Positions 51,216 through 60,490 of a stretch of 64,000 bases of DNA are shown in pieces. Under the pieces are notes generated by a model, which did not search any database, had not been told where the DNA came from, and saw only the letters and a list, made by a program, of their open reading frames with translations. The DNA comes from Lachnospiraceae bacterium UBA5899 (GTDB lineage: Bacteria > Bacillota > Clostridia > Lachnospirales > Lachnospiraceae), in contig DJEL01000045.1 of assembly GCA_002432425.1 (NCBI GenBank), positions 38,343 to 102,342 on the forward strand, in the 5' to 3' direction. The stretch's first letter is position 1; every line of letters begins with the position of its first letter. The position numbers were made by a program, and so were the translations under genes.

Positions 51216-52493
51216 TCACTTCACCCGCGACAATACCAGTACCACTGCAAACGTCAGTACCTCGGCACAGGGGAAGGAAAGCCAGATGCCTGTCATGCCA
51301 AACAGGGCGGAAAGCAGAATGGCAAAAAAGATAATCGCCACAACCCCGCGGAGCAGGGAGCCCGTGATGGCAGGCTTTGGTTTGTCCACGGCAGAAAAAT
51401 AAGCCACCAGCACAATGTTGATGCCCGCCACCAGGTAACCGAGAAAATACAGACGGATGCCGTCATCCGCATACCGGGCAAGCTCTGCGCTCTGTTCGCT
51501 GTTGAACAGGGAAATCAGGGGATTGGTGGCTAAAAATATAGCACCCACAATGATAATTTCCGTGGCAAGGCAGGTAAGCAGACTCCATTTCAGAAGTTTT
51601 TTCACATGCGCCGTATCGCCTTTTCCGTAACATTCGCTGATTAAAGGCTGGGCGCCCTGCGCCAGACCATTAAAAATGGACATTGCCACGATGGAAATAT
51701 TGGCAATTACGCCATACGCCGCCACACCGATATTGCCGGCAATGGACAAAATCAGCATATTGAATACGATGGTGGTAACCGCCGAAGAAATTTCTCCCAC
51801 GAAAGCCGATATTCCGAGCTGACAGCAGGAAAACAGATGCCGTAGGGAAAGTCTGCGGAACCGGAATTCCACATGATTGTTCTTACCGAAAAGATGCGTG
51901 CAGCATATGGACATGGTGACCGCCGGACACACCGCCGTCGCCAGCGCCGCACCCGTCATTCCCAGTCCCATGGGAAACATAAACACGTAGTCAAACACAA
52001 TGTTAAACAGACTTCCCGCAACGGAGCCAAACATGGCTGTTGCCGGTGCATGGTCGTTCCGTGTAAAAGCCGTAAATGTGTAATTCGTCATGAAAAAAGG
52101 GGATGCAATCAGAATAATGCGCAGATAATCCCTGCCCAGTGCCGTCAGTGTCGCATCGCCGCCCAGAAGCTGCAGCAGATTTTCCGGCAGAAAAATGCCG
52201 ATAAGGATAAACGGAATGCTGCACAGCACACTGAATAAAACGGACTGTGTAAAATAAAAATCCACCGGCTCGCCCTTCGCTTTGCTGATGCGGTACCGTG
52301 TCGCCGAACCGATGCCAATCATGGCGCCAATGGCATAAATCAATCCGAACACCGGCAAAATCAGATTTAAGACAGCCAGTCCGTTCGCTCCCGAATGCAG
52401 GGAGATAAAAAAAGTGTCTGCCAGAATGTAGACAGAAATGCCCACCATTCCGGCAACACTTTGCAGAACATATTTTGTAAATTGCTTTAACAT
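51216..52493 (-). CDS. MATE family efflux transporter
   Basis: A 425-residue MATE exporter with 12 helices. The N-terminus is shorter than usual (LKQFTKYVLQSVAGMVGISV), as in the clostridial branch of this family. It starts directly after galT, so it is transcribed with the galactose genes; export of a sugar-related or toxic compound is possible, but the link may only be positional. 138 bases without gene separate it from the LysM gene. Confidence 0.87.
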   Translation of the reverse strand: MLKQFTKYVLQSVAGMVGISVYILADTFFISLHSGANGLAVLNLILPVFGLIYAIGAMIGIGSATRYRISKAKGEPVDFYFTQSVLFSVLCSIPFILIGIFLPENLLQLLGGDATLTALGRDYLRIILIASPFFMTNYTFTAFTRNDHAPATAMFGSVAGSLFNIVFDYVFMFPMGLGMTGAALATAVCPAVTMSICCTHLFGKNNHVEFRFRRLSLRHLFSCCQLGISAFVGEISSAVTTIVFNMLILSIAGNIGVAAYGVIANISIVAMSIFNGLAQGAQPLISECYGKGDTAHVKKLLKWSLLTCLATEIIIVGAIFLATNPLISLFNSEQSAELARYADDGIRLYFLGYLVAGINIVLVAYFSAVDKPKPAITGSLLRGVVAIIFFAILLSALFGMTGIWLSFPCAEVLTFAVVLVLSRVK

Positions 52494-52495
52494 AA

Positions 52496-54085
52496 TTACT
52501 CCAGTGTAGCAAGAAATCTGTGGAATGCCTTTCTGCCCTCGGGCGTACGCTTGTAAACACCGGCATCCGTAAGAACTTCGGCAAACACAAGGCCCACTTC
52601 TTTTTCCAGAATGCCCTCGATGTTGTCCGCCGTTACGGTGTACTTGGGTAAAAATTCATCCACCCAGTCCGCATGCTTGCAAAGCTCTTCCGATGCCCGC
52701 AAATCTTCGCCGGCAAGAATGGCTTCCTTTAAGTCTGCCAGCTCCTGCTTCAACCGGGCAGGCAGAACCGCCAGACCCATAACCTCAATCAGACCGATAT
52801 TTTCTTTCTTGATATGGTGCAGCTTGGCATGAGGATGATAAACACCCAGCGGATGTTCTTCCGTGGTGATGTTGTTGCGGAGAACCAAATCCAATTCGTA
52901 TTTATCCCCGCGCTTTCTGGCAATGGGGGTAATGGTGTTGTGCGGTTCGCCGTCCGTTTCCGCATAAATAAAGGCTTCTTCGTCCGTATAGCCTCTCCAG
53001 CCTGCCAGAATTTTATCCGCCAGCGCAATAATTCTGTCCGTATCGGTGCCGCTCAGACGGATAACGGACATGGGCCACTTCACAATGCCTGCTTCCACGT
53101 CTTCAAAGCCCGCTGCCCGGAAGGTTTCCTCCACCGGTGCCTTCGCCATGGCAAATTCGTAGTGACCGCCCTGGAAATGGTCGTGGCTTAAAATGGAACC
53201 GCCCACAATCGGCAAATCCGCATTGGAACCCACAAAATAATGCGGGAACTGCTTTACAAAATCAAACAGCTTACAGAAGGTGGCATACTCGATTTTCATG
53301 GGCACATGCTTGGAATTAAAAACGATGCAGTGCTCGTTGTAATATACATAAGGAGAATACTGAAAGCCCCACTGAGAACCGTTGATAGTCACCGGAATAA
53401 TGCGGTGGTTCTGGCGCGCGGGATGGTTTACCCTGCCTGCATAGCCTTCGTTTTCCTTGCAGAGCAGGCACTTCGGATAGCCTGACTGGGGCGCATTTTT
53501 CGCTGCCGCAATGGCCTTGGGGTCTTTTTCCGGTTTGGATAAATTGATGGTAATATCCAAATCACCGTATTCGGTAGGCGCCACCCATTTTTTATCCCTT
53601 GCAATCCGGTAGCGGCGGATGTAGTCGGAATTTCTGCTTAAATTATAGTAATAATCCGTAGCCGCTTCGGGAGAAACCTCTTTGTATAAATCGTAGAATT
53701 TCTTGATGACTTCGCTGGGTCGCGGCATCAGAAGACCCATGATTTTCGTATCAAACAAATCCCGGTATACCACACTGTCTGCCGCAAGCATTCCTTTTTC
53801 AGCCGCATAATCCAACATCTCTTTTAAGATTTCCTCTAAGTTGCCGGTCTCATCAGCCTGTGCCTGGGACGTTTCTCCGGCGGTGCAGGCATGTCCGTGG
53901 CAAGCTTCATCAGCAGTTTTGGTCTGGCTTTGTACTGCTCCGTCTGCCTGCTCTCCGTCAGCCTCCGGGCTATCCAGCCCGAACAGCTCAATAAGCCTGT
54001 TTGTTGTATAAATTTCATCCTCTTTTTCTACAAGGCCGGTCTGCAGTCCATACTGCACCAGCCGTCTGATTGCATTCTGTATCAT
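52496..54085 (-). CDS. galT: UDP-glucose-hexose-1-phosphate uridylyltransferase (Firmicutes type)
   Basis: About 529 residues, the long GalT2 form of Firmicutes. It moves UMP from UDP-glucose to galactose 1-phosphate in the Leloir pathway. Blocks: GYPKCLLCKENEGYAGRVNH, SHDHFQGGHYEFAMAKAPVE (active-site histidines in the HDHFQGG region) and HPLGVYHPHAKLHHIKKENI. Start is unclear: AAGGAGG is 2 bases before an in-frame GTG (54097) and 14 before the ATG at 54085. An Ala/Gln/Glu-rich insertion (about 50-95) is not usual. It follows galK by 19 bases. Confidence 0.9.
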   Translation of the reverse strand: MIQNAIRRLVQYGLQTGLVEKEDEIYTTNRLIELFGLDSPEADGEQADGAVQSQTKTADEACHGHACTAGETSQAQADETGNLEEILKEMLDYAAEKGMLAADSVVYRDLFDTKIMGLLMPRPSEVIKKFYDLYKEVSPEAATDYYYNLSRNSDYIRRYRIARDKKWVAPTEYGDLDITINLSKPEKDPKAIAAAKNAPQSGYPKCLLCKENEGYAGRVNHPARQNHRIIPVTINGSQWGFQYSPYVYYNEHCIVFNSKHVPMKIEYATFCKLFDFVKQFPHYFVGSNADLPIVGGSILSHDHFQGGHYEFAMAKAPVEETFRAAGFEDVEAGIVKWPMSVIRLSGTDTDRIIALADKILAGWRGYTDEEAFIYAETDGEPHNTITPIARKRGDKYELDLVLRNNITTEEHPLGVYHPHAKLHHIKKENIGLIEVMGLAVLPARLKQELADLKEAILAGEDLRASEELCKHADWVDEFLPKYTVTADNIEGILEKEVGLVFAEVLTDAGVYKRTPEGRKAFHRFLATLE

Positions 54086-54104
54086 AATAAAATCCACATC
54101 CTCC

Positions 54105-55268
54105 TTACAGTTCCACCGGACCGTCGCCGATTTCCACTACATAAAAGTCTGCCGCATAGCCGATTTTGTCCGCATACGCCTTGCCGACTTCTTCCTTAAA
54201 CTTATCAATGGCATCATTTTTCACAATGCTGACCGTACAGCCGCCGAAACCGGCACCCGTCATACGAGAACCGACAACACCGTCAATTTTTCTGGCTTCT
54301 TCCACCAAAGTGTCCAGTTCGATGCCGGTCACTTCGTAATCATCGCGCAGAGAGTCGTGGGAAGCATTCATCAGTTTGCCGAAAAGGGCAATGTCATTTG
54401 CCTTCAGAGCCGCAACCGCTTTTACGGTACGCTGGTTTTCCGTAACCGCATGTCTGGCACGTCTGACACAGACCTCACGGGTAATGTATTTCTTCGCTTC
54501 TTCAAACTGCTCTTCGGTCAAATCACCGAGGGATTTAATGTCCATATGCTTCTGAATGTCTGCCAGCGCTTCTTCGCACTCGCTTCTTCGTTCGTTGTAC
54601 TTGGAGTCGCCCAGACCGCGCTTCTTGTTGGAGCAGGCAATTACAATTCTGGCATTCTCCAGTGCAACCGGCGCGTATTCATAGGATAAATCCGCCGTGT
54701 CCAAGAAAATGGCATGACCCTTTTTACCCATGGCAATGGCGAACTGGTCCATGATGCCGCAGTTGACACCGTTGAATTTATTTTCGGAGAACTGACCGAT
54801 TAAAGCCAAATCCTGATTGCTTACTTCAAAACCAAACAACGCACGCAAAATGGCACCCGTCAGCACTTCCACGGAAGCGGAAGAAGAAAGACCGGAACCG
54901 TTGGGGATGTTGCCGTTCAGTAAAATGTCCATACCTGCGGGGATTTTCATGCCTTTTTCTTCAAATGCCCACATCACACCCTTGGGATAGTTCGTCCAGT
55001 CCGCCTCCTTATAAGGCTTCAAATCATCCAGAGAAGACTCGATAACCCCCAGATTTTCAAAATTCATGGAATAAAAGCGAAGCTTTCTGTCCTCTCTTCT
55101 ACGGACAACGCCGTAAGTACCGATGGTCAGCGCACAGGGAAAAACGTGACCGCCGTTATAGTCCGTATGCTCCCCGATTAAATTCACACGTCCCGGTGCA
55201 AAAAAGACTCTTGCGTCCTCCGCGCTGCCAAATACTTCTGCAAATTTTGCCAAAACTGTTTCTTTCAT
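54105..55268 (-). CDS. galK: Galactokinase
   Basis: A 387-residue GHMP kinase that phosphorylates galactose with ATP. Signature GRVNLIGEHTDYNGGHVFP near residues 25-45; ATP motif IPNGSGLSSSASVEV; C-terminal motif GSRMTGAGFGGCTVSIV. AGAAGG precedes the ATG at 55268; a longer reading to 55325 has only poor context. First gene of galK-galT-MATE. Together with the GH2 beta-galactosidase-type enzyme at 33921-37412 it completes a route for galactoside use; galE is not in the window. Confidence 0.95.
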   Translation of the reverse strand: MKETVLAKFAEVFGSAEDARVFFAPGRVNLIGEHTDYNGGHVFPCALTIGTYGVVRRREDRKLRFYSMNFENLGVIESSLDDLKPYKEADWTNYPKGVMWAFEEKGMKIPAGMDILLNGNIPNGSGLSSSASVEVLTGAILRALFGFEVSNQDLALIGQFSENKFNGVNCGIMDQFAIAMGKKGHAIFLDTADLSYEYAPVALENARIVIACSNKKRGLGDSKYNERRSECEEALADIQKHMDIKSLGDLTEEQFEEAKKYITREVCVRRARHAVTENQRTVKAVAALKANDIALFGKLMNASHDSLRDDYEVTGIELDTLVEEARKIDGVVGSRMTGAGFGGCTVSIVKNDAIDKFKEEVGKAYADKIGYAADFYVVEIGDGPVEL

Positions 55269-55352
55269 AGTAACCTTCTTCCTTTCCTTCTCATGCAGGT
55301 TCTTGCTGTTCTGCTGCCTTTTCATTCTATACTGTTTTCCTTCAAATTCCTG

Positions 55353-56567
55353 TCATTGCGCCACGTACCAGCCGTCCGTGTCAAAATGCGCACCAAACGG
55401 GCTGCTATAGTCCTGTATTTTCTGTAAAATGCGGGTATATTCATCGCCCTCCGCCGGCGTGGGCCGGAAATCATTAAGCCCCGTCACCGATGAAACCGAG
55501 CAGGGAATGACCCTTCCCACGGTATCTTCCTGCTTCACGCCGTCTACAAACGTAAACTGCTGCTGGAAAATCATGGTGTCCTTATCCTTGGGATTGCGGT
55601 TTCCGCCGAAGCAGAAATTCGCCAGACTGTAGACAATGAATTTGCCCTGATACACCTCTATGCCCTGCAGAACATGGGGATGGCTGCCGAGCACCAAATC
55701 CGCTCCCCAGTCCACGCATTTTCTCCCCAGGACTATCTGGTAATCCTCCGGCTGCGTTTCGCTTTCAATTCCCCAGTGACAACAGACAATAATAAGGTCC
55801 GCGCCCTGTTCCTTCAAAGAGTCTATGTCGCTCTGGATAATTTTTTCCACAGCAGCACCCTGCTCCACTTCATTGACTGCTACAAGTCCGATTTTAATGC
55901 CCTTGGTTTCATAAATGCCGGTAACCGCATCATAAGCATAGGTAAGCCCCGCTTCCTTGAAGCAGTCCACCGTATCGTCATGACCCTTTTGCAGATAATC
56001 CATGCAGTGGTTGTTGGCAAAGCCCACTGCCTCCACACTGCCTTCCTTCAAAATCTGAATGTACGAAGGGTCACCCTTCATATTATAAGTAGTTTCTCTT
56101 CTTTCTTCGGCATAGGTTAAGGTACCTTCAAAATTTACGACAGTCATGTCATCATTCTCAAAGATATCCTTTACATTTTCCAGGAAATACGCATCACCCT
56201 CTTCGTCATATTTCTGCCGGAAAGAATATGCGTACTCCTGATTTTGGTGATTTCCCAGCGTCACATCGCCCGCTGCGGAAATCGTTATTGTGACATTCCC
56301 GTCAGGAATGGTTTCTCCCTGTTGTCCCGTGTCACCCTTGCCGTCCGCATCCTGCCCTGCATTTTCACCCTGTGTGCCGTCCGCATTCCCCGGGGAATTT
56401 TTATCCGCATCCCCGTTTGCCGCGTTGTCCTTCGACTCAAGCGGCTCCCAAATCTGATAGGAAGTCGCATCTGCGTCCATGCCGCATCCGCTTACCGCAC
56501 TTATCATGATGAACGCCAGCAGAACTGCTGTCAATACTCTGTAACGTCTTTTCAAAGCTTCCCCCAC
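55353..56567 (-). CDS. CapA-family lipoprotein (metallophosphatase fold)
   Basis: A 404-residue surface lipoprotein. Lipobox to C28 (SAVSGC), then a low-complexity Asn/Asp/Gly linker to about residue 92, then a CapA domain: ISAAGDVTLGNHQ, NFEGTLTYAE, GFANNHCMDY, VCCHWGIESE and LVLGSHPHVLQGIE. CapA-like proteins act in poly-gamma-glutamate or cell-surface polymer assembly; the actual substrate in species without pgs genes is not known. It starts 8 bases after coaW. Confidence 0.85.
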   Translation of the reverse strand: MGEALKRRYRVLTAVLLAFIMISAVSGCGMDADATSYQIWEPLESKDNAANGDADKNSPGNADGTQGENAGQDADGKGDTGQQGETIPDGNVTITISAAGDVTLGNHQNQEYAYSFRQKYDEEGDAYFLENVKDIFENDDMTVVNFEGTLTYAEERRETTYNMKGDPSYIQILKEGSVEAVGFANNHCMDYLQKGHDDTVDCFKEAGLTYAYDAVTGIYETKGIKIGLVAVNEVEQGAAVEKIIQSDIDSLKEQGADLIIVCCHWGIESETQPEDYQIVLGRKCVDWGADLVLGSHPHVLQGIEVYQGKFIVYSLANFCFGGNRNPKDKDTMIFQQQFTFVDGVKQEDTVGRVIPCSVSSVTGLNDFRPTPAEGDEYTRILQKIQDYSSPFGAHFDTDGWYVAQ

Positions 56568-56575
56568 TTTTTGTT

Positions 56576-57409
56576 TTACTCGATTTTCTGCGCCTCGTTG
56601 TCCGCGATGACCGCACCTATTGCCGTGGCATAATCCGAATACTCCGGAATAGTGATTTCCACATCCCAGAGATTTTTAAACGCCTCTATAATCTGGCGGC
56701 ATTCAAAGAATTTCGTCAGACCGCCTATGAGTATGTACTCTTTAATACCGGTGTTGGCGGAGGCTAATATGCCTGTCTGGCAGATATTTTCAATTACCAT
56801 GTGCACAATGCCGGCTGCCACATCCTCGGGCTTCGACTGGGAGTCCGCCTTGCCGAAGTTGGACGCCGTAACATCCAGATTCAATCCCGGCAGTTTTTCC
56901 TTGGACAAATCGCCTACGCGCAAATCGATTTTTGCCACATCGCCCTTACGGGACAGGGCAGAAATTTCATGAATATCAGAAGTGCCGAGAGTGATGGCGG
57001 AAAGGCCGCAGATGGTACCGCCGCCTAAGCCCACACCGCCTAAGTGCTTCATTTCCGTTTCCGTTACTTTTACAAAAAAGCTGCCGGTGCCCATGCTGAC
57101 CACGATAACTTCCTTTTTATCCGTCAGATAATAACCGCCCGTGCCGGTGGCTTCAAACTCATCCACTTTGTAAGTCGGGCGTCCGTACACCGGTTTATCC
57201 ACATACTTGCTTCCCACGCCGGTGATGTATACACCATCCACGTCGGAAAGCTCCAGATTATTCTCATAAAGATACCGTCCAAACGCGCCGTACAGGGAAG
57301 CCACCTGGCTGTCCGCCCTGACCACCATGGGAGCCAGCATTTTTTCCTGCTCAAATGCCACAATTTTGGTCGTGCTGCTGCCGATATCGATTCCTATTCT
57401 GATACCCAT
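56576..57409 (-). CDS. coaW: Type II pantothenate kinase
   Basis: A 277-residue kinase of the ASKHA fold that phosphorylates pantothenate, the first step to coenzyme A. Phosphate 1 motif IGIDIGSSTTKIVAF; phosphate 2 VVSMGTGSFFVKV; GGVGLGGGTICGLS; adenosine motif ILIGGLTKFFE. Type II enzymes are known from staphylococci, bacilli and some clostridia. It also resembles activators of the BadF group, but the length and GGVGLGGGT favour CoaW. Followed closely by the CapA gene. Confidence 0.85.
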   Translation of the reverse strand: MGIRIGIDIGSSTTKIVAFEQEKMLAPMVVRADSQVASLYGAFGRYLYENNLELSDVDGVYITGVGSKYVDKPVYGRPTYKVDEFEATGTGGYYLTDKKEVIVVSMGTGSFFVKVTETEMKHLGGVGLGGGTICGLSAITLGTSDIHEISALSRKGDVAKIDLRVGDLSKEKLPGLNLDVTASNFGKADSQSKPEDVAAGIVHMVIENICQTGILASANTGIKEYILIGGLTKFFECRQIIEAFKNLWDVEITIPEYSDYATAIGAVIADNEAQKIE

Positions 57410-57525
57410 ATTTTTATTTTAACCTTTCCCTTTTTTCTGTCTGAAAGCAGTCCGCCGTCTTTCCGTTTCCCTCATAACGCGCCATCGTCTTACTGCTTTT
57501 GTATACAAAACAATATATTGCCTTA

Positions 57526-57554
57526 ACAGTATAATACCAAGGGAATTCTGTCAA
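57526..57554 (-). promoter_or_regulatory. Promoter of coaW-CapA
   Basis: Minus strand: TTGACA (57554-57549), 17-nt spacer, TACTGT (57531-57526). Confidence 0.55.
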
Positions 57555-57614
57555 GGAAAAACATGCGAAAATCACCTGTTTTATGGCAATTTCCGGGCAC
57601 TTTTACCGGCATGT

Positions 57615-57643
57615 TTGCCTTTTTAACTTTTCTATATTATACT
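57615..57643 (+). promoter_or_regulatory. Promoter of the MATE gene at 57678
   Basis: TTGCCT (57615-57620), 17-nt spacer, TATACT (57638-57643). Confidence 0.6.
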
Positions 57644-57677
57644 TCATGATATGCCTTACTTCGGAAAAGAGGAAAAC

Positions 57678-59003
57678 ATGTACCGTGATATGACAAAAGG
57701 AAACATTACAAAGGGACTGCTTCTGTTTGCCCTGCCCATGATTGCCGGCAACCTGCTCCTGCAGTTTTATAATATTGCAGACACTCTGATTGTGGGACAG
57801 GTGTTGGGAAAAGATGCCCTGGCGGCAGTTGGTTCCGCCTACAGCCTCATGACCTTTTTAACCTCTATTTTCTTAGGGCTTTCCCTGGGTGCCGGCGCCC
57901 TGTTTTCCATGTATTTTGGGAAAAAGGACATGGATGCCCTGCGCAGCGCCGTGGTGCATGCCTTTTTACTGATTTTCGGCATTACCCTGCTTATCAATGT
58001 GCTGGTATACCTGTTTCTCGATTTTATTCTTGCCTTTTTGCAGATACCCCCGGAGCTGTATGCCTCCATGCGCGAATATCTGCTGATTATTTTTGCAGGC
58101 CTTGTGGCGACCTTTTTCTATAACTTTTTCTCCTGCCTGCTGCGTGCCATCGGCAATTCCGTGACGCCGCTGTGGTTTCTCGGCATTTCCGCCTTTTTGA
58201 ACATCGGACTGGATTTGTTGTTCGTTATGGTGCTGCCCTTCGGCATTGCAGGCGCCGCTGCCGCTACCGTGATTGCCCAGTATGTGGCGGGCATCGGACT
58301 GTTTTTGTATGTAACCCTCAAATGCCCCGACCTGCGTCCCGTTTCTTTCCGTTGGGACAATGGCATTATCCGGGAAATCTGCAGTCTTTCCCTCATGACC
58401 TGCCTCCAGCAGTCCGCCATGAATTTCGGCATTCTTCTGGTGCAGCGTCTGGTGGACAGCTTCGGTCCCGTCATCATGGCTGCCTTTGCCGCCGGGGTCA
58501 AAATCGATACCTTTGCCTATCTGCCCGTGCAGGATTTCGGCAATGCCTTTTCCACCTTTACAGCCCAGAATTACGGTGCCGGAGAAACCGGACGGCTTCG
58601 CAAAGGATTTCAAAAAGCCGTACTGGTAAGCGCCGCCTTTTCCTGTGTGTTGTCCTTACTGGTCTGCCTGTTTGCCCATCCGCTCATGCGCATCTTTGTT
58701 AAAGCGGAAGAAACCGCCGTCCTCGCCGCCGGAGTCCGTTATCTGCGCGTGGAAGGATTTTTCTACCTGGGCATCGGCTGCCTGTTTTTACTGTACGGAT
58801 TCTACCGCGCCGTCAACCGTCCCGGCATGTCTGTTATACTGACGGTCATCTCCTTAGGCCTCCGTGTCGTACTGGCCTATATTTTGTCCGCTCCCTTTGG
58901 AGAAACCGGCATCTGGGCAGCTATTCCCATCGGCTGGGCCATTGCGGATATCGTGGGCTTTGCCTATTACTTCCGGTTGAAAAGGAAAGGCACATTTGCT
59001 TAG
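57678..59003 (+). CDS. MATE family efflux transporter
   Basis: A 441-residue MATE exporter with 12 helices; typical starts of the two halves are ITKGLLLFALPMIAGNLLLQ and ICSLSLMTCLQQSAMNFGIL. AAGAGGAAAAC precedes the ATG at 57678. It has its own promoter and stands alone among minus-strand genes. Third MATE protein of the window; the three are only distantly alike, so they are not a recent duplication. Confidence 0.88.
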   Translation: MYRDMTKGNITKGLLLFALPMIAGNLLLQFYNIADTLIVGQVLGKDALAAVGSAYSLMTFLTSIFLGLSLGAGALFSMYFGKKDMDALRSAVVHAFLLIFGITLLINVLVYLFLDFILAFLQIPPELYASMREYLLIIFAGLVATFFYNFFSCLLRAIGNSVTPLWFLGISAFLNIGLDLLFVMVLPFGIAGAAAATVIAQYVAGIGLFLYVTLKCPDLRPVSFRWDNGIIREICSLSLMTCLQQSAMNFGILLVQRLVDSFGPVIMAAFAAGVKIDTFAYLPVQDFGNAFSTFTAQNYGAGETGRLRKGFQKAVLVSAAFSCVLSLLVCLFAHPLMRIFVKAEETAVLAAGVRYLRVEGFFYLGIGCLFLLYGFYRAVNRPGMSVILTVISLGLRVVLAYILSAPFGETGIWAAIPIGWAIADIVGFAYYFRLKRKGTFA

Positions 59004-59076
59004 CCGCAGGCTGCCATTTTCCCGGGCATTCCTATGGGAAAGCCTTTTCAGGCAGTCTGTTTGTTTCAAGTGTTTT

Positions 59077-59523
59077 TTACAGGTAAATCCGCTCCAGGCG
59101 GTACTTTCCATCTTCTAATGTCAGGATTGCCATGCTTTTTCCGTCGCCCCTGTCCTGCCCCGCCGTGCCGGGATTGATGTAGACCTTGCCGTGCCTTTCC
59201 ATATGTGCAAACACATGCGTGTGTCCGTAAACAATAAAATCCGCATCCGTTACATCGTAGGGCAGATCCATCTGATTGTGCACCAGATAAAACATCTTTC
59301 CGCCTATGGGAACCGCTAAAAATTCATGCAGGTAAGTTGCCCATTCGCCTCTGTCACAGTTTCCACGGACCGCATACATGGGCACGCCCAGCTCCTGCAG
59401 GGTGTTATACACATGTTCCCTGTCAAAATCCCCCACATGAATGAGGTAATCACATTTCTTAATCTGTGTCAGAAGTTCCTCCCGGCATACGCCGTGGGTA
59501 TCCGAAATTAGTGCTATTTTCAT
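59077..59523 (-). CDS. YfcE/MJ0936-family metallophosphodiesterase
   Basis: A 148-residue calcineurin-like phosphodiesterase with all metal-site blocks: LISDTHGV, HVGDFD, VRGNCDRG, LVHNQMD and VYGHTHVFAHM, then INPGTAG. Full length for the family. It hydrolyses phosphodiesters; the natural substrate is unknown. A 4 x 15-nt tandem repeat lies directly upstream of the ribosome binding site. Confidence 0.92.
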   Translation of the reverse strand: MKIALISDTHGVCREELLTQIKKCDYLIHVGDFDREHVYNTLQELGVPMYAVRGNCDRGEWATYLHEFLAVPIGGKMFYLVHNQMDLPYDVTDADFIVYGHTHVFAHMERHGKVYINPGTAGQDRGDGKSMAILTLEDGKYRLERIYL

Positions 59524-59534
59524 GTTCCGCCGCC

Positions 59535-59594
59535 TTTCTGTTTGAATGCTTTCTGTTTGAATATTTTCTGTTTGAGTTCTTTCTGTTTGAGTTT
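59535..59594. repeat. Four 15-nt tandem repeats in the leader of the phosphodiesterase gene
   Basis: Units at 59535, 59550, 59565 and 59580, each TTTCTGTTTGA plus four variable bases. The repeat ends 12 bases upstream of the phosphodiesterase ATG on the minus strand, where it reads TCAAACAGAAA four times. Slippage would change the leader length. The remainder to 59748 holds no gene. Confidence 0.8.
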
Positions 59595-59748
59595 TTTCCT
59601 TTTCTGTATGAGCACTTCCGTATGGTTGAATGAATTTATTATAGCATAGTATAGAATTTCTTAAAATACTGGCACACTTTTGCTATCTATAATATAATGA
59701 CTTTATTCATTGAAATTCTTATTTACAGGCTAAAAAAGGAGCCAGATT

Positions 59749-60375
59749 ATGACGACAAGAGAAGAAGCTTTAAGCTATGGATTGTCCTTTCCGGGCACCT
59801 ATCAGGATGCCCCCTTTCATGACCCCAACTGGCAGCTTGTTCGGGTAGAGGGCAGTAAAAAGGCGTTTCTCTGGACCTATGAAAGAGACGGCTTTCTTAA
59901 TTTGAATGTGAAGGTTTCTCACGAATGGCGGGATTTCTGGCGAAGTGCCTATCCGTCCGTCATCGCAGGCTGGCATCAGAACAAGGAGCACTGGAATACC
60001 ATTATTCTGGACGGCACCGTTCCCGATGAGGAAATCCGCCGCATGATTGCGGAGAGTTACGACCTGACCGCCAATACCACCACCATGCGTATTTACGAAG
60101 CCGTGAAGAAAATTCCCAGGGGAAAGGTTGCCACCTACGGTCAGATTGCCGCTTTAGCCGGAAACAGTCGTATGGCGCGTGCCGTCGGCAACGCCCTGCA
60201 CCATAACCCGGACCCCGACAACGTTCCCTGCTACCGGGTGGTCAATTCCAAGGGAGAGTTGTCCGGCGAATTTGCTTTCGGCGGCGCCGGCAGACAGGCA
60301 AAGCTTTTAGAGGCCGACGGCATCGAAGTTGTGGACGGAAAAGTGGATTTGAAGAAATACGGGATGGATGTGTAG
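59749..60375 (+). CDS. MmcQ/YjbR domain fused to an alkyltransferase-like (MGMT) domain
   Basis: A 208-residue two-domain protein. Residues 1-108 are a MmcQ/YjbR-like DNA-binding fold (GLSFPGTYQDAPFHDPNWQL, FLNLNVKVSHEWRDFWRSAY). Residues 110-208 are the DNA-binding domain of O6-alkylguanine transferase: IPRGKVATYGQIAALAG, RMARAVGNALHHNP (arginine finger R144), and VPCYRVV in place of the usual PCHRV (C161, Y162). The acceptor cysteine is present, but its histidine partner is replaced by tyrosine, so it may repair poorly or only bind alkylated DNA like an ATL protein. Confidence 0.85.
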   Translation: MTTREEALSYGLSFPGTYQDAPFHDPNWQLVRVEGSKKAFLWTYERDGFLNLNVKVSHEWRDFWRSAYPSVIAGWHQNKEHWNTIILDGTVPDEEIRRMIAESYDLTANTTTMRIYEAVKKIPRGKVATYGQIAALAGNSRMARAVGNALHHNPDPDNVPCYRVVNSKGELSGEFAFGGAGRQAKLLEADGIEVVDGKVDLKKYGMDV

Positions 60376-60418
60376 GGAATGTGGCATTTCCTGTTTTCTT
60401 CCAATACTTTTTGAATAT

Positions 60419-60468
60419 ATGCAAAGAGCCTTGCAAAACCCTATTTGTTTTCGCAAGACTCTTTTTCT
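60419..60468 (+). terminator. Terminator of the YjbR-alkyltransferase gene
   Basis: AAAGAG and TTGC on one side pair with GCAA and CTCTTT on the other, followed by a T-rich tail (TTTTTCTTTC). Confidence 0.6.
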
Positions 60469-60490
60469 TTCGGTATTAACTTACCTGTTT

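Noticed and set aside
59535..59594. CRISPR-like repeats
   Set aside because: 15-nt units stand head to tail without spacers.
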